A DNA stretch of 64,000 nucleotides from an uncultured Clostridia bacterium. GTDB lineage: Bacteria; Bacillota; Clostridia; Lachnospirales; Lachnospiraceae. The notes beneath the pieces are model-generated. The model was given only the letters and a program-made list of their open reading frames with translations, was not told the origin of the DNA and did no database searches. Both the position numbers and the translations under genes were made by a program. This document shows positions 60,601 through 64,000 of the stretch, one piece after another (the stretch's first letter is position 1; every line of letters starts with the position of its first letter). The stretch is from NCBI GenBank assembly GCA_947303805.1, contig CAMYZE010000001.1, forward strand, positions 362,512 to 426,511. The letters run 5' to 3'.

Positions 60601-63600
60601 GCATATGGAGTGAATAAAAATATAACTATATATGCACCAAGACTTTGCTGGGCTTCTACCAACTTAAATGAGTTCTATAGTTTTATAATGGATGGAACTG
60701 GTAGCAGCGGTTACTCTACTGACCAATGGGGTATAATCCACGGCGCTGGAGATAGTGCTTCAATCAAGATGGAAAAAGTAGAAATGAAAAATATACAGAG
60801 TGCTTGGAGTATAGTAGATCTACCTAGTAGAAAGAATTTTGAAATGGTAATGAAAGATGTTGCATTTAAGAACTGCAAAATTGTTGATGTGCCATTTTAT
60901 ATAGTTGGCACAGATAATACATTAAAACTTACTATCAAAGGAACTTGTGAAATCACTGATAACAATTTCGTAAAGAGTGGTAATACCAACGGAGTGTTCC
61001 AACTTAAGAATGCACGACTTACACTTAATCAAAATTCAACACTTAAAATCAGTGACAACATAATGACAAACCACGGAAGAATAATGTTCTTAGACAGTGG
61101 ATATTTCTACTCTGACGCTAATTCAAACTTAGTTGTAACAGGTAATAAATTTAATAAAAATACATCAACAAGCATCAATAGTGGTAACACAGAACTTGTG
61201 CAAATAGGTGCATCAAATAACTGCACTATGCTTGGAAATGTAACGATTACTGATAATAAAATTGTAGACTGTGGCACAAATACAGTTGGAACTTATATGT
61301 CAGCACTTTCACTTTTGGGCACAGGAAATAGTATTAATGTAGGAAATGGAGTTATTACTGTAGATGGCAACAAAGCATATAGTGATGGAAGTGCAACTAG
61401 ACCTGCAAATGACACTACATACAAAAATCACCACTTGTTCCAAGTATATAGTTATAATACAAGTTTAGTATTTAAACAAACTTCAGGAACTAAGTTCAAT
61501 ACTAATAGCCGCATGACAGTCACTATGCAAGGAATATCAGAAGGAAAAGTTGCTGATTGGAATACAAATACAACAGACGATATATCTGCTTATAGGACAG
61601 TGTTTAAGACAGATTACTTTGGTGATTCAGACCCTATGCTTGTAGTTTATAAAAATGATTCTGTGCAACTTGTATCTTCAACAAATTATCATTTCCATAA
61701 GATATGTGGAGCATCAACAAAGAGTAACTGCACACATACATTGGTTACAGATACTCATGACAATGTAGAGTTTTCAAGACTTGGCACAACTATATCAGCA
61801 GATCAGTTTGTAAATACAATAAAAGGTGCTTCTGGTCAAGCTCCTGCATACTATTATCTAAGATCAAATGTTACAACCACATCTGAAAAAGAGATAGCAC
61901 TTCAAAGAGATGTGTATATCTGCTTAAATGGTTTTAGTATTTCTGGATTTAGATTTAGTGGGAATGGTAAGAAAGTATATATATGTAATTGTAGAGATGA
62001 TAAAGTATCAACAATCAAGAATGTGCTTAGCACGAGTTTGCTATTTGCTACAAATGTACAAATTTATGGTAGTACAAGAAGCAACGTAGTAGTTAATTCA
62101 GGCAGAATTATAGATGTCACAACTACATATGTAAATAATAGCGTATCATTCTATAATGTAGATTTTGATGGCACTAATGCGAAAGATATAATCTGGAAGA
62201 GTGGAAAGACTACCTACGAGGCTACTACTTTCTATTTTGCTGCATATACTACAAACTTTGAAAATGTCAAGATTTCAAATTATATAAATAATAAAAAGTT
62301 CTTAATCGAAGCAGTTGGTTCAACTGTGAACTTCAAGAATGTAGGCCTTTACGATAATAGAAAAGTAAAATGGTCACTGATAAAAATAGGCGCAGATACT
62401 AGTAAGGCAACTCTCAATATAGAAGGAAAAGTAGAGCTATTGAGAAATGAATCATACCAAAGTTCAGATAATTACTTCTTCTATACATGTGGTGATATAA
62501 ATGTAAAAGATAATGCAAGCCTTCTCTTTAAGAAAAACTTAACTGGTAAGAATAAAGTTCTTATGGCATTCTTCAAAAATGGATGTCTAACTACAGGAGA
62601 AAATTCTTACTTTGGACTTGTAGAAAATGTAGTAGAAAAATTCACTGGTGATACCAATACAGGATTACTCTATATAAGCGACAATGCAAAAGATATGACT
62701 ATAAAAGGCGATTTTGAAATTAAAAATAATAGAATTGCTAAATGTGGCACATCTACATCAGGTAACTTCGTATATGGACTTTATATGTCTCCAAATAGAT
62801 TTATAAATGTTGGAAGCGGAAAAATAACAATACAAAATAATAAGTCTTACTCAGACTGGGATAAAACACTTGCTGATGACACAAAATATAAAACACAACA
62901 TATGTATCAAGTTTATGCTGACCACAGTACTCATAAGACAAATGGATTATTTAAAGTTATAAGCGGAAAGAAATTCAATACTGAAAGTAGAATTGAAGGT
63001 GTCGCTTACAATGCATATAACTATAATGGTAATGTAATTAAGTGGGACACAACTACAGTTGAAGCAGCTGAGCTCAATAAGTTCTCTGAGATATTTAAGG
63101 CAGATGCATTTAAAGATGATGAACTTGAGATAGGTTACGATGCAACCAATGGTTGGGTTATACTTGAATTTGGTGCGCCAAAACATAAACATAAACTCTG
63201 TGGTGTTGCCACTACTTCTGCATGTCTACATAATGGTCTAGTTTCTCACAGCGAGACAATAGGCTATAGAAAATTAACTAAAGAAGCAGATAGATCAACA
63301 CTCACATCATCACTTGCTCAAGGCGGAGCATTTGTCTTACTTGATGATATAGACCCAGCAACTCTTGGAGATGGTGGTGCAAAGAACATAGAGGTCACAA
63401 TAGCAAATGATTTATATCTATGTCTAAATGGGCACTCACTAAAAGGAATTAGATTCCAAAATGGCACAGCAAAGACAGTATTTATAACTAACTGTTCTTC
63501 AACAAAATCGCTTGTTCAATATGGAGTGAATGATTATACGCTAGCAAACAATGTTAGTTTAGAGATTTATGGTATCAATAAGAACATAGAAGTGAAACAA

Positions 63601-64000
63601 GATAAGCTAGCATACTTAAATGGAGCATCATCAGTAAATCAAAGAGCTCGCTTATATAGTACAATATTTACTTGCAATTTAGGAACAGCAGTGACAGATC
63701 CATACATATATATAGCTAATACATCAACAAACAATTCGTTTATCGAGGATTGTGAATTTAGCAATCTTAATACAAATTCATTTATCAAATCGATTGGATC
63801 AAGAACAGTTAAATTTAAGAACAATACATTTAAAAACATGAAACATAGTAATTCCTTTATGAATTTTGATTCAGGAACTACTAAAGTAAGTTTTGAAGGT
63901 ACCAATATTATAGACAACATTAAATATGCTAATACTGCCTCAGACTACTTCATTCACTTAGGTTCATATGCAGGAAATGAAGTAACGATAGATGGAAACT
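54676..64000 (+). CDS. Giant repetitive surface protein, C-terminus beyond window
   Basis: From ATG 54676 (AAGGAGG 7 nt upstream) one frame stays open to the window end, at least 3108 residues. It starts with a signal peptide (about residues 1-34). An acidic region and then a Thr/Glu-rich tract (about residues 165-280) follow. Six units of about 490-515 residues begin at residues 353, 868, 1358, 1847, 2339 and 2837, each opening with HxHKxCG, then CxH and a later His. Each unit carries a CLNGH- or CLNGF-type motif and many short strands of the right-handed beta-helix kind. It is probably a cell-wall-linked adhesin; the anchor must lie beyond the window. Confidence 0.85.
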   Translation, partial: MHYILKNKKAIALLLIVSQLIVNAGMQTFAVSFSKVMENTLERMEQPEDISTRYYEEFRYESRTYLLNDSDSYDEEKSEIENSDENKESYDERETFDETSGETKENVNADDKKEETTTNVDDTEEYDDSLDDIEGDYEDVPEELDDDGNVINPTTRPNRRGEDYEEEPEEDETEYEEEPEEDETTEEETTVEETTVEETTEEETTEEETTEEETTEEETTEETTTEEETTTEEYTTSEEETTTEVETTSEEETTEEATTEEETTTVEDETQVVETTVASISEAEEVIEEEIEVATSSELEDETANDEIKNEEIAGEVASISEVLPLEKLASLSTLKKFDSLLGATPVGGDGTHVHKICGVAEGDACIHTEAGSHSQVGDYRLIAADEHEIMAEVIDDLIGRIDDGEGNYENITEPEYLVLGRDIEFDKSVAGNPRDADSTADFYTINLVRDLYLCLNGHSIKNIRWTSSTNKQLFITNCGATAEVTSPNMPANYSILDLNVKMFGVNKNIIVRSGRIASIENAERGKSTFFGVIFDGYNTTAGVQYVFQYTYDSPGHVFMLEDCEIRNYKNDAGTAQAQALIRMNTRGTLILNNVKIYDNDGLQNHIFVVTNPSGIGRLTTRGRCEIYDNNMSTGTGNANCLHWSRTIVTIEGDGLYIYNNSKTPGARFVNLENSAVLNIEENATLKIDNNKLAKATTNHSTIFIYLSSSTINAKGNFYLTNNKVINCGTINTGVALAGIWVVKNQYINIGNGIIKVEGNKAYADDGVTLADDKKYSTQHMYQIYCDSKDATEIFKMMSGCKFNPSNSIGPVGFPSGQSGKIMKFTTTEVDDPSIVSTVFKVDNYYFKDYVVDVKDNYVRAVHRESDHKHKECGAPMGTACTHQEVAEHTKEIMYYELSGDLAISGRAELITGFSSTDATEYFYLTDDIDSSSSFTTITLKRNVYICLNGHSIKGMRFAKCEKTVVICNCKENRVLWRTSGSGTEMYLFDCNAYMYGNQNKNIKLESYGVGRIAAGYGSKIYIYGVDIDSNSTTGYKDRSRAYVNKNGGHFIMENVDLHNCHTTTERFMYVRGDDKAGGSFTIRDVNSYDMSGLEYQIVRIGGKSGAEGTFTIKGNCSFNNIKMAANSAHLVYGDTYSSMIIDEGATLTFNGNTITSGADCIFKMVGANAKLRMRGRSKLIIENNSLSKTTANQGFLLFDSGTHYLFGDIEIKNNNIINCSGKKSDYIGGLLASKDATLYIGSGSIKIDNNKAYLDNKVTLVDDRAIPQHHMYGFISGKTDLALNQYEGTKFSPETYIPNFAFMGYAAGTVAKWTENEYEDYYKASFSELVIADTTYTPDFKVVNEENKLVIKSASDHYHKICGLAEGEECTHTEISKHTDVYQWSAVRIDTIDAFVQALTGTDGATTGSYYYLSDDIISTSNTSITPKRDVYLCLNGHDMKGFKFAGSKSIYITNCKTDDNSMYENKTTDLAFVANTYIYGINKNITFHTSRLCDIGGGNASNNKTSHFYNIIVDGSGLSVGTGYATLFMGGGASRNLVVEDVVMQNISGVSRGIRFAGESTSKAVLKNLLMKNCSWLDDIIYTDGSNSVYLKGKNEFTSVKTTTHKNVGGNCSFYLGSKTNFEIVDGELNIHDCESTENIRKSLIYIDNNFKVNKGAKLLINNNTQRDKTSNDFTSVLYFEKSTNVVEILGDMEITGNKIINCGTNNQKFITAVYFEIDKVIKIASGSIVVKDNKAYKDAGVTLADDSEYVAQHAFQFLSVTRDNNIFEMTPGYKINRNSKIDGIAFYSATGAGQIMEWNSNVTDDLNSYENIFIADKFFNPILDKRVENGILLLDYSAAAEEVHKHKLCGISTRSACTHTETAAHTEGISYKPLGPNVVKDPTIMSALLVDSSGKSTKPNCFYLIEDLINTGDTIQTAFTVDTYICLNGHTIKGFELRANSTSTMNVTNCSSTMGKIDLKGAKTIAFTTNTRAYGVNKNITIYAPRLCWASTNLNEFYSFIMDGTGSSGYSTDQWGIIHGAGDSASIKMEKVEMKNIQSAWSIVDLPSRKNFEMVMKDVAFKNCKIVDVPFYIVGTDNTLKLTIKGTCEITDNNFVKSGNTNGVFQLKNARLTLNQNSTLKISDNIMTNHGRIMFLDSGYFYSDANSNLVVTGNKFNKNTSTSINSGNTELVQIGASNNCTMLGNVTITDNKIVDCGTNTVGTYMSALSLLGTGNSINVGNGVITVDGNKAYSDGSATRPANDTTYKNHHLFQVYSYNTSLVFKQTSGTKFNTNSRMTVTMQGISEGKVADWNTNTTDDISAYRTVFKTDYFGDSDPMLVVYKNDSVQLVSSTNYHFHKICGASTKSNCTHTLVTDTHDNVEFSRLGTTISADQFVNTIKGASGQAPAYYYLRSNVTTTSEKEIALQRDVYICLNGFSISGFRFSGNGKKVYICNCRDDKVSTIKNVLSTSLLFATNVQIYGSTRSNVVVNSGRIIDVTTTYVNNSVSFYNVDFDGTNAKDIIWKSGKTTYEATTFYFAAYTTNFENVKISNYINNKKFLIEAVGSTVNFKNVGLYDNRKVKWSLIKIGADTSKATLNIEGKVELLRNESYQSSDNYFFYTCGDINVKDNASLLFKKNLTGKNKVLMAFFKNGCLTTGENSYFGLVENVVEKFTGDTNTGLLYISDNAKDMTIKGDFEIKNNRIAKCGTSTSGNFVYGLYMSPNRFINVGSGKITIQNNKSYSDWDKTLADDTKYKTQHMYQVYADHSTHKTNGLFKVISGKKFNTESRIEGVAYNAYNYNGNVIKWDTTTVEAAELNKFSEIFKADAFKDDELEIGYDATNGWVILEFGAPKHKHKLCGVATTSACLHNGLVSHSETIGYRKLTKEADRSTLTSSLAQGGAFVLLDDIDPATLGDGGAKNIEVTIANDLYLCLNGHSLKGIRFQNGTAKTVFITNCSSTKSLVQYGVNDYTLANNVSLEIYGINKNIEVKQDKLAYLNGASSVNQRARLYSTIFTCNLGTAVTDPYIYIANTSTNNSFIEDCEFSNLNTNSFIKSIGSRTVKFKNNTFKNMKHSNSFMNFDSGTTKVSFEGTNIIDNIKYANTASDYFIHLGSYAGNEVTIDGN
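55180..55500 (+). repeat. Thr/Glu-rich low-complexity tract
   Basis: Repeats of GAAGAGACAACA-type units encode EETT/EEETT/VEETT with little else. The tract probably forms an extended, possibly glycosylated stalk before the repeat array. It also produces long open frames on the minus strand that are not genes. Confidence 0.85.
55732..64000 (+). repeat. Array of ~1.47-1.55-kb protein repeats
   Basis: Units start at 55732, 57277, 58747, 60214, 61690 and 63184. Lengths are 1545, 1470, 1467, 1476 and 1494 bp for the five complete units. Conserved landmarks are HxHKxCG, CxHTE, YxCLNG and, near each end, a KxxD/ADD...QH segment. Sequence between landmarks varies a lot, so the duplications are old. 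Confidence 0.85.

Overview
The window is AT-rich DNA, roughly one third G+C by eye, with densely packed genes mostly on the + strand. Pyruvate:ferredoxin oxidoreductase, HemZ, a clostridial-type Tad pilus locus (DUF5702, DUF6382), a YjiH transporter and a MATE/cytidylate-kinase fusion together point to an anaerobic Clostridia member, most likely Lachnospiraceae. This is inference from gene content; there is no rRNA gene here to confirm it. I found no tRNA, rRNA or CRISPR array.

Layout. 1-6.9 kb is the distal half of a Tad pilus operon: Flp1-like pilin tail, DUF5702 TadG-like protein, TadE-like pseudopilin, A24 prepilin peptidase, small membrane protein, DUF6382 protein and a large surface protein. 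6.9-13.6 kb holds a cyclophilin lipoprotein, two convergent acyltransferases whose 3' ends overlap, a DUF3298 lipoprotein, a DEDD exonuclease, a YjiH transporter behind a hairpin-rich leader, and a HAD phosphatase. 13.6-16.8 kb has a RelB-type antitoxin with a VapC-type PIN toxin and two unknown cell-envelope proteins. 17.1-19.9 kb pairs an orphan HTH regulator with a sirtuin and a membrane-anchored protein carrying two GNAT domains. nifJ follows.

24.4-33.9 kb is a defence island and the most striking part of the window. An AlbA_2/ATPase/winged-helix regulator is followed by a PLD-nuclease/SNF2-helicase fusion and an Eco57I/TaqI-like adenine methyltransferase. Immediately downstream lies an inverted, 5'-truncated second copy of the methyltransferase's target-recognition domain, then an Mpi-family serine invertase. 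A perfect 55-bp inverted repeat (31878-31932 and 33167-33221) joins the expressed and silent domains. Inversion would replace the last 185 residues of the methyltransferase with 181 others and keep the frame, so this reads as a phase-variable restriction-modification system.

34-41.4 kb is a surface-glycan operon: a four-part glycosyltransferase, hddC, gmhB and gmhA for GDP-heptose, with bioY in the middle and a choline-binding-repeat protein at the end. 41.5-54.4 kb contains DUF308, hemZ, small membrane proteins, a DUF6273 protein, an ABC-F ATPase, a strongly expressed secreted protein, a polysaccharide deacetylase, maf, the MATE/kinase fusion and dxr. From 54676 to the window end runs one open frame of at least 3108 codons: a giant secreted protein with a Thr/Glu-rich stalk and tandem repeats of about 490 residues.

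Two patterns cut across the gene map. A family of small GTAGGGGC-type palindromes occurs between genes and also, in frame, inside hemZ, the ABC-F gene and maf, like the Rickettsia palindromic elements. Several genes have their start codon 4 to 15 nt after a -10 box with no Shine-Dalgarno sequence, which suggests leaderless or near-leaderless mRNAs.
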